Positions 10,401-21,884 of a stretch of 64,000 nucleotides of DNA are shown one piece after another; positions within the stretch are counted from its first letter, which is position 1, and each line of letters starts with the position of its first letter. The translations under genes and the position numbers were made by a program. Below the pieces are notes generated by a model. The model was not told the origin of the DNA, searched no databases, and saw only the letters and a program-made list of their open reading frames with translations. Source of the stretch: Anadara kagoshimensis (taxonomy: Eukaryota; Mollusca; Bivalvia; Arcoida; Arcidae); assembly GCA_021292105.1 (NCBI GenBank), contig CM037870.1:63858083-63922082 (forward strand), given 5' to 3'.

Positions 10401-10799
10401 TTTTTCCCGACCCAAACAAATAGCACAGAAGAAAATTACAATATATCCCGACCCAAGCATAAAGAAATGAAAGACAGTTGCCATACATCATGTTTATTCC
10501 CGAATTATTTCATGTCAGTTCTACCCTCTCATGAGTTTCCGCACCAGTCACTTTAAACAAGAATATAAAAATGTCCAAATTAATTTTTAAGACTTCAAAA
10601 AAGTTGAGTTGACCTCTCTGTAATTTAACAGTGTACTTTGGTAATTAAAGGGATACTTTAATTACATACCATAAATATATCTTCTCTTTGATATGAAAAA
10701 AGTAAAATTAAAAACTAGAATGCCCACGAGCGGGAAAAGGGATTATTCGGTTTTTCAACCGAATCGGTCATCAGGCACCCCTTAAAGCACGCTACTTTA
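10401..10799. other. No gene seen
   Basis: AT-rich interval; nothing recognised. Confidence 0.4.
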
Positions 10800-11075
10800 A
10801 ATAAAACGTTGATTCAGGGATATTGTAAGCCTATGCTTACCAAGACCTTCAAAACTTTTATGACCGCCATTACAATATTGTTGATAAGTATGATGTATCT
10901 TGATGTTTCTTTCACACTAAAGTTTGAATTCACACGTAGCAGTCGTAGCTAGCTAGACACAATGTGTTTATCATTCCGGAGCACCTGGCCTCATTCTCCT
11001 GGTGGAAGTTGTTTAAATATTTAACTTAATTTGCCAGTTTTCAAAGTTTTTACTTTGTTCTTTGCTTTTTTAGTG
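10800..11075 (+). pseudogene. PT fragment: thumb remnant plus 3' tail
   Basis: 'gggatattgtaagcctatgc' and 'atgaccgccattacaatatt' are the thumb-coding end. 'gtcgtagctagctagaca', 'ttccggagcacctggcctca' and 'cagttttcaaagtttttact' are the tail. The usual terminal 'gggattgtgattt' block is lost. Confidence 0.78.
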
Positions 11076-11309
11076 ATTCTGATAAGACCGGCTGTGGCGA
11101 AACAAAAATGTCTTTGTAAAAGACTTGCTGTACCATTTAATGCCCAGCATAAGTTCACTACATATTGGTCTTTAAACGTAGCCGATGTCAACACCTGTTC
11201 TTTGAGGTCAAATTGTGGAGATCGCTTTCATTTCCGGGGTGCATTAGATACTTACACACCCTATAAGAAAAGCAAACACCAACATGCCAAGTGAAGCGGA
11301 GTGAAAAAA

Positions 11310-11510
11310 TAAAATGTTGTTTTGCGTCCCAGTCAAGATTCTCTAACTTAAAGTCAATTTGTTGGGGGATTGGGACCTCAACATTGTTCTGTATGTTTGT
11401 GGTTGATTATTTGAAGGCGATCCATTCTTAAGAGGAAACACTTAGGAAATCACCGACAAGCGAACTGACAAGCTTTCTCACACTAGGATCTAGGCATCAT
11501 TTATTACAAG
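11310..11510 (+). repeat. SINE-body-like repeat
   Basis: Shares 'cagtcaagattctct' and 'aagcgaactgacaa' followed by 'tttc.caca' with 46735-46850 in the same order. The tRNA head was not identified. Confidence 0.45.
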
Positions 11511-11799
11511 GAAACCGATATATCACAACTATGAAAACAATATATATATGAAAACCATTGGCGGCACAACTCCGGGATTTTGACGGAGGTAGGCTATCAT
11601 GATAAAAAAGTTTTGTATAAACAAGTTCAATTATAGGAGTAAAAATGAAAAAGAAAGAATCGGGATCTTATTATTAAACTGATTTGTTGAATAATAATAA
11701 TAATAATATATTGTCTTAAACTAAACTAAATATTTATATTTAGGAATTGTTTAATTATTATTTGAAAAATAAGGCTTTTTTAATTTTTAAAATACGAAT

Positions 11800-12000
11800 T
11801 TGGAACCCATTGGTAGGGCGATTTGGCCATCCAATAGTATTATATAACCACAATACTGGACTAACTATAGTGCGTGTTTAAAGTCGGAGCCTAGTGGTCC
11901 CGTTATAACGCCATTTGTATGTTTGTCTTTTCTTCTGTTTCACTTGGTTGTAATGTGTCAAGTCCCTCGTTCCGTTAGTTGTTCTCAAGTACGTTTTTAA
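11800..12000 (-). repeat. D repeat joined to a B block
   Basis: 'ggccatccaatagtattata' and 'taaccacaatactggac' are the inverse of the D copy at 56485-56580. 'cctagtggtcccgttataac' is followed by the B-like 'cgttagttgttctcaagtac'. Confidence 0.6.
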
Positions 12001-12153
12001 GTTTTTATTCATATTATTACTGATTTCTTTGTTCATTGGCTGATATTTATCACAAATTATTCGCTACTTTCTGTGTAAACATTATTTTGTTTCGACGTGA
12101 AAAAGTACATAACATGAAATTCCCACACGCCAGAGTGTTGGTTTTTTTAGTGT

Positions 12154-12180
12154 CACACACACACACACACACACACACAC

Positions 12181-12219
<39 letters not shown>
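12154..12219. repeat. (AC)n microsatellite
   Basis: Nearly pure AC dinucleotide run with one interruption at about 12180. It produces artefactual TH/CV-repeat open frames on both strands. Confidence 0.97.
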
Positions 12220-12221
<2 letters not shown>

Positions 12222-13429
12222 CGTGTTGTACCCATCTGTGGGAATGTAAGCTTAAGGCAACCAATTCCCATGAGTGAACACACACGCGCGCACGTGTAAA
12301 TCCATGTATAGGAATGTAAGCTAGTAAATTAACTATAAGAAAAAATTCCCATGAGTGAAAACTCTAACCTTATCAATATTATGTCAAAAGGAGATTTATA
12401 TTTATAATATATGATATATAGTGTCATGTATTTAAACAAACTTATTCTTCGTTATCGTGATTTACGACGTGGCATGTAACAATACAGAGCTGTATGTCTG
12501 TGACAATATTGCATGTGCTTTCACCCTACCGTCATCGAACCGTAAGTCTTTTCATGTCATTTATATATCAAATGCAGTATTAAGTGTGCTTTTTCCTCTC
12601 CGTTCTCACGATCTTAAAATGCCCTTCCAAAATTATCTACCACTTTGACACTGTAGGTATTTCGTCAGGTAGACTCAACAGGTGAAAAGAATAGAAGCAC
12701 ATTAAAAGGCGGAGTTTTCCCACACTGACTAAAGATATTGTCGCGTGCCGTTGGTCCGGTGTACCGTTAAAACTGTCCATGTGCACTATCGCGACGCTTC
12801 AAAAACCACCAATGGATTTTGTATGTTATGTTGTGGGCGTATACAGAAAGTTTCAATGAAAAACAACACGCCTTCTCTACATAACAAATTTGGATTTTAA
12901 TTTAAAAGTTTAATCGTATGATAAATGTACTTTACAGACAAATAACAAGAATTATTTCATTTTTTTTTTAATTTTTAATTTTTACTTATGTTTTTGCAAT
13001 TCGATTGAATTCATGCATATAAATTTGTCATAATTTCTTTCTGATTTACATATGGCATTGTCCATTTGATTTTTTATTTTAATTGAACCTCCTAAATCAT
13101 GAAAAGTCATGTACTTAAATATTATCATTTTTAAAAATGCTTGATTTTTTTAGGTTTCAATGACAATCTTTAAACAATGACATTCTAAAAGAACAAGTAA
13201 AATTATTTTCCCACGGTTTAACTCGGTAGTTATCGGGCGTATGTCACGCTTCGATGATCACGTGACTTGAGGCTCGTCATATCTCTGACAGAGCAAATGA
13301 TGGATTCCTTTTTTCGTAATATTTTATGAAAGTTGATATGGGGTCCTTTTTAATTTTGAGGGAAATTGATATTAAAATTGACGGTAGTCTACTTTTATAG
13401 CTTACGTAATTATAGGTCTATAAATCATA
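12220..13429. other. No gene seen
   Basis: AT-rich stretch without recognised repeats or coding signal; the 63-codon frame at 12457-12648 has no support. Confidence 0.45.
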
Positions 13430-13488
13430 TTTATTATTATTATTATTATTGTTGTTGTTGTTGTTGTTGTTGTTAATGCTGCTGCTGT
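13430..13488. repeat. (TTA)n(TTG)n compound microsatellite
   Basis: A TTA run passes into a TTG run and then TGC units. Confidence 0.95.
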
Positions 13489-13504
13489 TTATGTATTTAT
13501 TTAT

Positions 13505-13880
13505 AAGGATCACGGATGTTGATGGTTTCCGGGTAATGGGTCCAGGGCACAAACACGTGTGTTAATTTGACAAGAAATATATAAGTAATTTCACATTGGG
13601 AAGGGTACTAGATATTGAAGATTTCCTGGTACTAGGTCCGGGACACAAAAACACTTGTCGCTGTGGTCAAATAAATAACTTTTAATTATATACTTTAAGA
13701 TTATAAAAAACAGTTCAATGTAATAGGTCCGATGTATAAACACGTGTCAATGTATTACCAAAATATAACAAGATATCAAATATATCCACTTTATGCTTTC
13801 AAATTGTGAAGAAGCCTGGATATTGAAGATTGCGGAGTGATATATCAAGGGCATCAGTACGTGTTGATATGGCCTGAACA
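13505..13880 (+). repeat. Decayed tandem repeat, about 100-bp unit, four copies
   Basis: The blocks 'gatattgaagatt', 'ggtccgggacacaaa' and 'cacgtgt.aatgt' recur at about 13517, 13612, 13720 and 13818. Confidence 0.6.
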
Positions 13881-14024
13881 TTCCGTATATACTTTCACCC
13901 TAAATGTTGAATCATATGGTAGTAAAGTAACAAAGACCACACAAAATAAGACCACTTGTAAAACAACAATGTAGAAATCAAAATCCAAAAAGAAGTCATT
14001 TAACTTTATATACAACAAACGAAC

Positions 14025-14075
14025 TGAACATATGAACTTCCACCAAGAAATTGAGACCAGAAAGGGTAAGCTTAT
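14025..14075 (-). repeat. PT 3' tail scrap
   Basis: 'tatgaacttccaccaagaaa' and 'gagacc' match the tail hairpin block in inverse. The match is short. Confidence 0.45.
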
Positions 14076-14248
14076 TGCAAAAACAAATGTTAAAGCATCA
14101 TAGACTTTGAAGATTAATACTATTGTTATAAGTCCACCAGACTGGACAATGAACACTCTCTTTGGAAACACCTCCTGGCCACATTTTTGCAACTTTGATA
14201 AGAAAAAAACGACAATAACAATCGCAACGATGAATTATAACTTTACAA

Positions 14249-14249
<1 letters not shown>

Positions 14250-14281
<32 letters not shown>
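14250..14281 (+). repeat. Poly-A tract
   Basis: About 31 A residues immediately before a PT thumb fragment. Confidence 0.95.
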
Positions 14282-14283
<2 letters not shown>

Positions 14284-14284
<1 letters not shown>

Positions 14285-14432
14285 TACACTTATCAAGGTC
14301 CTTAAAAGTTTTAAGGCCGTCATTTTAATATTGTCGGTAAGCATGATGTGTCTTTAACAACCATTATTCTGGATATATTTAACATCCCAATAGTTTTATT
14401 CAATTCTGATTTCACACAACTTGAGGTGGATA
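14284..14432 (+). pseudogene. PT thumb fragment
   Basis: 'cttatcaaggtccttaaaag', 'aaggccgtcattttaatatt' and 'ctggatatatttaacatccc' correspond to the C-terminal RT coding end. Cut off at about 14432, where a minus-strand tail begins. Confidence 0.7.
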
Positions 14433-14555
14433 TAGTCAAAAACAAACATACTAATCCATGTCCGAATCACAATCCAGAAACAAAGTCAAAACTTTAGAAC
14501 TGACAAGTTAGGTTAGACACGTGAACTTCCACCAGGGAAGTGAGGCTGGGTGCTA
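14433..14555 (-). repeat. PT 3' tail, short form, inverted
   Basis: Starts 'caaaaacaaacatactaatc' and runs to 'gaagtgaggctgggtgct'. It abuts a plus-strand PT piece on each side, implying insertion into or recombination with another copy. Confidence 0.8.
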
Positions 14556-14565
14556 GTCTGACAGG

Positions 14566-14630
14566 GTGTGCATACTCTTCAGGAGCATCCAACCTCACTT
14601 ACTTGGTAGATTTATTTGCCAGTTTTTAAT
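14566..14630 (+). repeat. PT 3' tail fragment
   Basis: 'actcttcaggagcatccaac', 'ctcacttacttggtaga' and 'ttgccagttttt' match the middle of the tail. Confidence 0.6.
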
Positions 14631-14854
14631 ATGCATATTATATAAAACAAGTGAAAAAAAAATATTGAAAAAGATAAACAAGGCCAGTATCTTGATGTCC
14701 GCGGATTACGAGCTAACGACAGTATTCAGAAATGAGGTTAAAATCACCCAAAAGTAATGTGACATAAACACGATACATGTGCAATACTTCTTAAATAAGT
14801 TTAACAGTTAGAACATCTAAATAAGACAATGAAAGACAATCGCTTACTGTCCAT

Positions 14855-14975
14855 GGACCACTGATTATAAAAGTCCGTACTTACTCGTAGGTGTAAATGT
14901 CCAGTGGTGTTGCCATGGTCATGTTAAAGTCCATCGTATTTTACAGCTAGTGGTCTATTAATAGGCTATACTGGA
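14855..14975 (+). repeat. D dispersed repeat
   Basis: 'ccactgattataaaagtccg', 'gtaaatgtccagtggtgttg' and 'ctagtggtctattaatag' match 4690-4830. Confidence 0.65.
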
Positions 14976-14989
14976 AGTACATACATATT

Positions 14990-15166
14990 GTTTATTACAC
15001 ATGTGGTTGGTGTAGCTAGCTAAACCGGAGGTGATTACTCTTTCGGAGCACCCTGCCTCACTTTCATGGCGAAAGCTCACGTGTTTAACCGAACTTGTTA
15101 TTTGCAAAGTTTTACATTGTTTCTGGATTGTGATTCAGACATAGATTAGTTTGATTTTGATTATAT
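14990..15166 (+). repeat. PT 3' tail, long form
   Basis: Starts at 'ttattacacatgtggttggt' and includes 'gtagctagctaaaccggagg', 'tttcggagcaccctgcctca', CACGTG and 'tctggattgtgattcagaca'. Confidence 0.85.
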
Positions 15167-15279
15167 TAAGTAGTCACTATTACTTCCATATCAAAGTATT
15201 CAGTGACACGGCATCTAAGATAGTGTTGCTTATCATTCCAATTATCTATTATTGTTGGAGAAAAAATTCTTTTTTAGCT

Positions 15280-15427
15280 TGATTTCAGACGTGGCAGATG
15301 ATCAGCTTTCCACGCAAGCGAGCAAGAGATGCTAACCCGCCCAGAGCACCCTACATCACTTCCCTGATGGAGTCCACGTGTGTATTTAAAATCTTTTGCC
15401 AGTTTTCAATGTTTTTACTTTGTTTTT
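15280..15427 (+). repeat. PT 3' tail leading into a minisatellite
   Basis: 'ttcagacgtggcag', 'agagcaccctacatcac', 'ttccctgatggagtccacgt' and 'tttgccagttttcaatgttt' are the tail in its normal order. Its terminal 'gggattgtgatttgaacatg' is the first unit of the array that follows. Confidence 0.8.
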
Positions 15428-16140
15428 GGGATTGTGATTTGAACATGGACATGTATGCTTGTCTTTGACTTTTGGGATTGTGATTTGAACATGGACAGGT
15501 ATGCTTGTCTTTGACTTTTGGGATTGTGATTTGAACATGGACATGTATGCTTGTGTTTGACTTTTGGGATTTTGATTTGAACATGGACATGTATGCTTGT
15601 GTTTGACTTTTGGGATTTTGATTTGAACATGGACAGGTATGCTTGTCTTTGACTTTTGGGATTGTGATTTGAACATGGACAGGTATGCTTGTGTTTGACT
15701 TGATTTTGATTTGAACATGGACAGGTATGCTTGTGTTTGACTTTTGGGATTTTGATTTGAACATGGACAGGTATGCTTGTCTTTGACTTTTGGGATTGTG
15801 ATTTGAACATGGACAGGTATGCTTGTCTTTGACTTTTTGGATTGTGATTTGAACATGGATAGGTATGCTTGTGTTTGACTTTTGGGATTGTGATTTGAAC
15901 ATGGACAGGTATGCTTGTGTTTGACTTTTGGATTTTGATTTGAACATGGACAGGTATGCTTGTGTTTGACTTGATTTTGATTTGAACATGGATAGGTATG
16001 CTTGTCTTTGACTTTTTGGATTTTGATTTGAACATGGACATGTATACTTGTGTTTGACTTTTGGGATTGTGATTTGAACATGGTATGCTTGTCTTTGACT
16101 TTTGGATTTTGATTTGAACATGGACGGGTGCGTTTGTGTT
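15428..16140 (+). repeat. 46-bp minisatellite made from the PT tail end
   Basis: About 15 units: 'tttgggattgtgatttgaac', 'atggacaggtatgcttg', 'tctttgact'. GGG positions at 15428, 15474, 15520, 15566, 15612 and 15658 show an exact 46-bp period; a few later units have 6-bp or larger deletions. Because 46 is not a multiple of 3, the array reads open in all three minus-strand frames, giving overlapping 256-, 231- and 208-codon frames with the same repeating peptides. These are artefacts. Confidence 0.95.
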
Positions 16141-17539
16141 TGGTTAAGGCAGATTCATAAAATAGAAAGATCTATTTTGTTAGTTGTTTTTGAAATTCAA
16201 ATTTGATATGATTTTTCCACAATTTTTAAAGATCAGTTGTGAATTGTCGACGTATAGCAACATATATCCTGATTGATGACTTGAATACTTTTTTAAAATA
16301 AAAATGGAACTATTTCACTTGATGGTACATTGATACATTTTTAATTATGACTTGTGGAGAACAAAATGAACGTGTCATAAAATAAAAATTGACAATTTAT
16401 GGATTGATTTCAATTTTATTCGAGTGAAAATCCGCCATGCAGTGTAATTTGCAGGATAAATAAATCCGTAAAGCTTGTCAACACTCCTTTTCAAAAGATA
16501 TTATTTATTTTTCCCCTGTCAGTGTTAATTCCTTGAGCTAATTGGTATATATACCCAACCCAGAATAAATACCATGCATACAAATACTAAATCTTTAAAT
16601 ATTTAATGACTTAATTCAATATAAGAATATGATTTCCATCTCATTATCGCAGTAGAAAACAATACACATTTTAGTTATTTATGAAGTTCTATATAGCAAT
16701 CCTTTGTAATGACATCTAATTATCCCTCTCTCAAGGAATATATAAATATTTAAATTTCAAATTTTTACAATAAAATTTGACATTAAAGAGGTTATAGCTC
16801 ACACTTCAGGTCTTATTGACTCTGGTGTGTTCTGGTCTGAATTGTCATGGTTTGGCGTAGTAGTAGTTGAAGGGTTTTCTGAAAAGTGCTGAAAATGTCA
16901 AAATACTTATTTTAAGAATAATCTCAACGGATTAAGATTCAAATATTTGAGTGTTGATATTCAAACTTTACAATATGTAGACTCTCAATATGTGTGTTAA
17001 TTACGCTGTACTGATTTTTAACGAGCGATTATATATAAAAAAAGGTAAAGATGAAAATGTAAAAAAAAAAAAAATTGCGAAAATTTAATTGAAGGTGTTC
17101 ATTAAGAACACCAACAAAGGTATCAGACCTTTTGTATATCCCTTGTTTCATTCATCCTGCCGACTTGAAGTCATGGGTATACCAATAGACGAGGGTATTG
17201 ACGTTGTAATGAACTGACACTGTATACGACCAGGTCCATACGCCTTTCACAATTCCAATCACCAAGTAAGCTTTAGAATATTGTACATCTGTAATAGGCG
17301 CGAAGCTATCAATTGTTCTTCTTATGCGTTGGTTAATTGGTCATCCTAACTTAACATTTAACTGGGAGAACAATCCTCTAACTATGTCCTTTGTCAAAGT
17401 CAACAGTCAATCCAACCCATTTTGTTGGATTATGCCGACGGCATCATCAATGCAAAATCTTTTAAATAATGCCAGTTGACATAAAATATTTAAATTGTTA
17501 AATAAGAATAAATGTAATTATTTTATCACTTATGCTATT
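16141..17539. other. No gene identified
   Basis: AT-rich, with a more GC-balanced part at about 17130-17430. There the minus strand is open for about 62 codons and ends at about 17155. No family was recognised and no start or splice context was clear. Confidence 0.4.
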
Positions 17540-17718
17540 AATTTCACACGCTGTGGTTGTAGCTAGCTAAACAAGGGGAGATCAACCTTGAAGAGCATCT
17601 GGTCCTATTCTCCTGGTGGAGGTTCCCCTGTTTAAATTTAACTTGTCAAATTTCAAATTTTTAATTTGCGTTTTGAATTGTGGTTTGAACATGGAATAGT
17701 ATACCGTTTTTGTTTTGG
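17540..17718 (+). repeat. PT 3' tail, long form
   Basis: 'gctgtggttgtagctagcta', 'gaagagcatctggtcc', 'cctggtggaggttcccct' and 'gaattgtggtttgaacatgg' appear in order, diverged. Confidence 0.8.
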
Positions 17719-17925
17719 TTACAACTTGTCTGTTATATATTACTGATTCTGATATCATTCGTTTTGCATTGTTTTTTTACTATTAATTTGTACACTACAT
17801 GTATTCAACATGTATGTGCTTACTCTAAGAAGTTGCAGTTTGCTTCCCCTATCAAAACATTATCATGACACCGGTTACCTAGGAGACAACTTAAAATGAA
17901 GCAACTGGCTTAAGGTTAAAACATG

Positions 17926-17997
17926 CTCCAGACAGGATTGGAACTTATGATCCTTTTAGTGAATCCAGCGTTGTACCAACTGAGCTACATGCTTCTA
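17926..17997 (-). mobile_element. tRNA-like SINE head
   Basis: The reverse complement has an A-box-like 'tagctcagttgg' and a B-box-like 'agttccaatcc' at tRNA spacing. The T and D arms are imperfect, and no working anticodon or acceptor pairing could be confirmed, so this is probably a SINE head. Confidence 0.55.
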
Positions 17998-18389
17998 TTT
18001 ATTTACATTAATTTGTTTTATTGATCACATTTTCAGTATGACTACTATTTGTAATCTCCTCTAAAACTTTTTTTGGCTGAAAAAATCTAGATATGGCGAA
18101 ATCAAGCCATTTACAATATTTCGCTGAAAATACCTTTTCAAAAAATACATCAAGAATTTAATGGAAGAGGGTGCTAAAGGAAGTCAAACAACATTTGTTA
18201 TCCACAAAATGTTTTACCACTTCACTGGCTTTGTATTTCTCTACAGATAACCCATCTTAAGTTTGGGATTCCGTAACACCGTTGTCTTTATCATTTACTA
18301 AACATTTGTCTTTATTTTTTGTTCTTTTGTTGTACAACGTTCTTTTGATCGATTCATCTCTGTTTTTGAACAACATATTTCTAAGAACA

Positions 18390-19220
18390 CATCTTTAGGA
18401 GGCATTTTTAATAATGCTTTGTCCACTGTCCGACAGTAACAGTATTAAAAGACTTCAAGTAACATTACAAGGAATATAGCTTTTGAAGGTTTATTTTTAT
18501 AATGCCTGGTTACGCAAATTTCTGCAATACGTGGGAAAGAACTTCAATTTTTTAAGAATATAGCATTTGGCGATATGGTTACATGAGGCTTCTGATAAAA
18601 TCTTGGCATAACATACTTCTAAAAAATGGTCGGAAGGAACACCATTCTCAATAATATATAGAATTAGGAGGAAACTTTAAAAATGTTTGTTTTGTTAAAT
18701 ATACGTCACCAAGACAAACACCACTAAGTTTGTTTTTAATTTTAATTCCCTAATAAATGACGTGTTTATGACATAGTGTACTAATCCCATACCTTTCTGA
18801 AATACTGACGGGAAAGAAATAGAATTTTTAGGAATTCTTTACAATGCTCTGTCACGCAGACTTCTAAAACAATTGATAGTAAAGTACCCAAAGTTTGTTT
18901 TCGAATATAGAAGTTTGGAGGAATGATGTAATAATGCTTGGCACTCACACTTTTGAAACACTGACCGGAAAGAACCCTATTGTCAAGAATAGAGAATTTG
19001 GATGAATTCTTTAAAATGCGTTGCTTTCTGAAACAATGACCGTAAAGAATATCGATTGTATTTGCATGTTTAAAGAATAAAGAAGTTAGATGAATCCTTG
19101 AACAGATTGGTCACGCAAACTTCTAAAACCTGAGTAGGAAAGATGTCTGATTTAGTATAATTATAGCATCTCGGCGAATTCTTTAATGATGTTTAATTAC
19201 GTACTGGGGAAAAGCCCAAA
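18390..19220 (+). repeat. Decayed satellite, about 115-130-bp unit
   Basis: The blocks 'ggtcacgcaaacttctaaaa', 'gaccggaaagaac', 'agaatagagaatttgg' and 'gaattctttaataatgct' recur roughly seven times in the same order, each diverged. Confidence 0.6.
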
Positions 19221-19694
19221 TTATTTTCTTTAGGAGATGGTGTAATGATAGCTTAAATATTCTACCATCTGTGGCATTCTTCAGAAGAATTTCGTCCAAC
19301 ATAAAGTGGATGGATTTTGTCATATTTGTTTTGCTCCATCACCTTTTCGCGTTGTTGTTGAGTAATAAAACCACGGACGTGTGTGAAGACGTGTGGGGAT
19401 CAAAGACCTCTAGTTTTAACGATGGTCACAAAAGTCAAATATGATATTAGTATCCGTGTCGGAAATTTGTCATATATTGGGCTTTGATAAATTAGAACAC
19501 ACACATTCTGTGAATTCATCTTTTATTTTTCTATTATTTGTTTTTAATTTTTAAGGAATTTTGGAATGTGTAAATTGTAACTATCATTAAAACTGTTTAA
19601 AGAGTATATTTTTGTAAAACAAAATTGAAGTAAAACTTTTAAAATTCTTTTCATGGTAAATGTAAAAACGGATGAGAAATGAGAATTAAGTTGG
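19221..19694. other. No gene seen
   Basis: AT-rich interval before the second minisatellite. Confidence 0.4.
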
Positions 19695-20490
19695 ATTGGG
19701 ATTTGATTTGGTTTGAACATGTATTGGTTTGCCAGTTTTTGGGAGAGTGGTTATACTTTGCTATTGGGATTTGATTTGGTTTGGACATGTATTGGTTTGC
19801 CAGTTTTCGGGAGAGTGGTTATACTTTGCTATTGGGATTTGATTTGGTTTGGACATGTATTGGTTTGTCAGTTTTCGGGAGAGTGGTTATACTTTGCTAT
19901 TGTGATTTGATTTGGTTTGGACATGTATTGGGTTTGCCAGTTTTCGGGAGAGTGGTTATACTTTGCTATTGGGATTTGATTTGGTTTGGACATGTATTGG
20001 TTTGCCAGTTTTCGGGAGAGTGGTTATACTTTGCTATTGGGATTTGATTTGGTTTGGACATGTATTGGTTTGCCAGTTTTCGGGAGAGTGGATATACTTT
20101 GCAATTGGGATTTGGTTTGGTTTGAACATGTATTGGTTTGCCAGTTTTCGGGAGAGTGGTTATACTTTGCAATTGGGATTTGATTTGGTTTGGACATGTA
20201 TTGGTTTGCCAGTTTTCGGGAGAGTGGTTATACTTTGCTATTGGGATTTGATTTGGTTTGGACATGTATTGGTTTGCCAGTTTTCGGGAGAGTGGATATA
20301 CTTTGCAATTGGGATTTGGTTTGGTTTGAACATGTATTGGTTTGCCAGTTTTCGGCAGAGTGGATATACTTTGCAATTGGGATTTGGTTTGGTTTGAACA
20401 TGTATTGGTTTGCCAGTTTTCGGGAGAGTGGTTATACTTTGCAATTGGGATTTGATTTGGTTTGGACATGTATTGGTTTGTTTGGTTTTG
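19695..20490 (+). repeat. 68-bp minisatellite made from the PT tail end
   Basis: Eleven units starting 'gccagttttcgggag' at 19731, 19799, 19867, 19936, 20004, 20072, 20140, 20208, 20276, 20344 and 20412, a 68-bp period. The unit parallels the last part of the PT tail: 'gccagttttc', then 'actttgcttttgggatt', then 'ggacatg.attggt'. Open frames of up to 230 codons on both strands arise from the repeat and are not genes. Confidence 0.95.
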
Positions 20491-21139
20491 ATAGGCTAGT
20501 TTAGTTGGAATTGTAATTTTGACATGCACTGGATTCATTGTTTCTGTTGAGCGATGGATATCATTGTAAGAAGAAAATGAATATTTGAACAACAATGAAA
20601 AATGAAGAGTTTGCCTGCCAAATGATATTGTTGTAGAGATTAGAAATACCTTAGTCATTCACATAGATAAATGAAATTCTAAACTTTTGAACTAAATTGA
20701 AACATATACGTAGATATAGGGAGCTGTTTATAACTAAATATGATTTTTATTAATGTCCTATCATCGCTTGCTGAGACTAAGATGTGTCTTCTTTAGCATA
20801 ACTCATTCACTCTAATCCATTAAGCCGGACATTTTTCACCTCAGAATGTAAATTCTACTTTTGAAACTTGATAGATGTATTTATATATATCATTATGTAT
20901 TGTTACAGAGAGAAAAAATTATCAATGAAATTTAGAGATTAATGGCCAATATTTTAAAATATTCAAAAGTAATGTTTGTATAAGAGTTCTTTATGTACAA
21001 CGGGTGATTAAATATAAAACTGACTATTTTTCATCGCTATATGACACCGTGTCCCACAAAAATAAAATGTTTCTTATACGAGGGAAAATGTTACTTTTTT
21101 AATTTATGGGACTAGTCTCGCTATCTTCAGGTGTTAACA
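20491..21139. other. No gene seen
   Basis: AT-rich; no repeats recognised. Confidence 0.4.
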
Positions 21140-21365
21140 GGGGCCTTTATGGCTGAATAGTGTTCAACAAGCGCTACCAGATCACAGCGCCTTTAAGTAA
21201 TTGTTGGAACGTTTGTCTGATCGCTTGTTGGAGGTAGGTGTGGGTTTGGGTAATCCAGTTTCCTTCCAGAACGCTCGATATGAGTGAAAAAATCTCGACT
21301 CGGTTGTAAACAATCATTGTTCACCACCATTGTTCCAGAACTGACCACCTTGATACGTAAAACAA
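21140..21365 (+). mobile_element. SINE, Ser/Leu-like head, decayed
   Basis: 'tatggctgaatagtgttcaa' is a decayed A-box region. The body ends in 'ttccagaactgaccaccttg', shared with the SINE at 22783-22990 (cccagaactgaccatctcg). Confidence 0.5.
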
Positions 21366-21884
21366 TATAACTTCACTCAAGTGTTAAGAATTAACTCGTA
21401 TATTAAATGTAGTTAAGCAAAATAAGATTTTTGGAAACAGAAAAAACGGAACCAACATTCATGGACCAAAAACACAAAATAACAAGCAAGATATATCATA
21501 TTTGTAAAGCGTTAACCTTAAACCTGGTGGATTATATTATAAAATAGTTTCCTAGTTGGCCATCCATCATTCCACTTACTGTACAAAAATTCCTAACCTT
21601 ACGAACATTTTAAAATATTATAGTGATAAAAGAATACATGTACTATATTCCGTGATATATAATACAATTACATGCCAAAAATACTATTTTTTCATAAAAT
21701 ATCATGTGTTCAACTCCTAATGAAATCCCGACTTCATTAGGCTTTGAAATTTATGACGAGTTGTAGAAATGTTGCGTTATTATCAATCTCGTCGATCTAT
21801 CATTAAAATCATCAATACGAGTAGGTGCATTCCAGTGACCTCGGAGTTGTGAAGGCGTTAGCTTTAAAACCCTAAAGTTCATAC

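Noticed and set aside
12036-12299. Frames with TH or CV repeats on both strands
   Set aside because: Translated (AC)n microsatellite.
15351-16121. 256-, 231- and 208-codon minus-strand frames rich in His, Lys, Ser and Cys
   Set aside because: They are the same 46-bp DNA repeat read in three phases; no start context, no non-repeat portion, no domain.
17150-17345. Minus-strand open stretch of about 62 codons with raised G+C, possibly an exon
   Set aside because: No family recognised, no clear start or splice sites, and an upstream in-frame stop; left as unassigned.
19966-20658. 230-codon minus frame and several plus frames of 65-161 codons
   Set aside because: Products of the 68-bp minisatellite; open in several frames on both strands.
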